Shown here piece by piece: positions 62,739 through 64,000 of a stretch of 64,000 nt of DNA. The translations under genes were made by a program, and so were the position numbers. The DNA comes from Cellulomonas sp. Root930 (GTDB taxonomy: Bacteria > Actinomycetota > Actinomycetes > Actinomycetales > Cellulomonadaceae), in NCBI GenBank assembly GCA_001429255.1, contig LMJI01000001.1:2340310-2404309 (forward strand). Reading direction: 5' to 3'. Position 1 is the first letter of the stretch, and every line of letters starts with the position of its first letter. The notes beneath the pieces are model-generated. The model worked only from the letters and a program-made list of their open reading frames with translations, was not told the origin of the DNA and did not search any database.

Positions 62739-64000
<1,262 letters not shown>

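Overview
This 64 kb window is very GC-rich, uses many GTG starts, and carries WhiB regulators, PdtaS, TIGR03089, DUF3499, DUF5719 and paired LytR-CpsA-Psr proteins. That combination points to a chromosomal segment of a high-GC actinobacterium, most plausibly of the Micrococcales/Cellulomonas type; the genus is inference. I see no tRNA, rRNA, CRISPR array, transposase or phage gene. Coding density is very high: only one gene-free stretch exceeds 300 bases (2162-2551).

Left part (1-14.3 kb): the start of a DUF2505 gene (cut by the window edge), a PdtaS-type sensor kinase, WhiB1, a small membrane protein, an orphan three-P-loop FtsK/EssC-like ATPase, an FtsX-type ABC transporter behind a NarL-type two-component system, and a divergent OmpR-type two-component system.

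Middle (14.4-53 kb): a cell-envelope polysaccharide region. It opens with manA, a GtrA flippase-like protein, purK-purE, an acyltransferase and two LCP ligases, and continues with a long cluster. The dTDP-L-rhamnose genes are complete but scattered: rmlB at 22.0 kb, rmlC at 35.7 kb, rmlD at 45.3 kb and rmlA at 50.3 kb. Around them are a Wzm/Wzt-type ABC exporter whose ATPase has a C-terminal cargo-binding domain, a coiled-coil methyltransferase, at least seven glycosyltransferases (some with two catalytic domains), a Wzx-like flippase, a DPM1-like GT2 with DUF2304 and DUF2142 partners, a dTDP-sugar 4-epimerase-like SDR, an SGNH-fused acyltransferase and an FkbM methyltransferase. Two large secreted repeat proteins, one a PGRP amidase, lie in the same region.

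Right part (52.2-64 kb): a conserved actinobacterial block: TIGR03089, WhiB2, a GT2/membrane giant, DUF5719, a WbbL-like rhamnosyltransferase, a metallopeptidase-fold protein, DUF3499, a zinc-ribbon protein, phosphomannomutase, Trm112 and ahcY (cut by the window end).

Together these genes supply mannose and rhamnose precursors, build and decorate a rhamnose-containing glycan, export it and attach it to peptidoglycan. A recurring feature is a TANNNT hexamer placed 6-8 bases before the start codon, which suggests that about fifteen genes here are translated from leaderless mRNAs.
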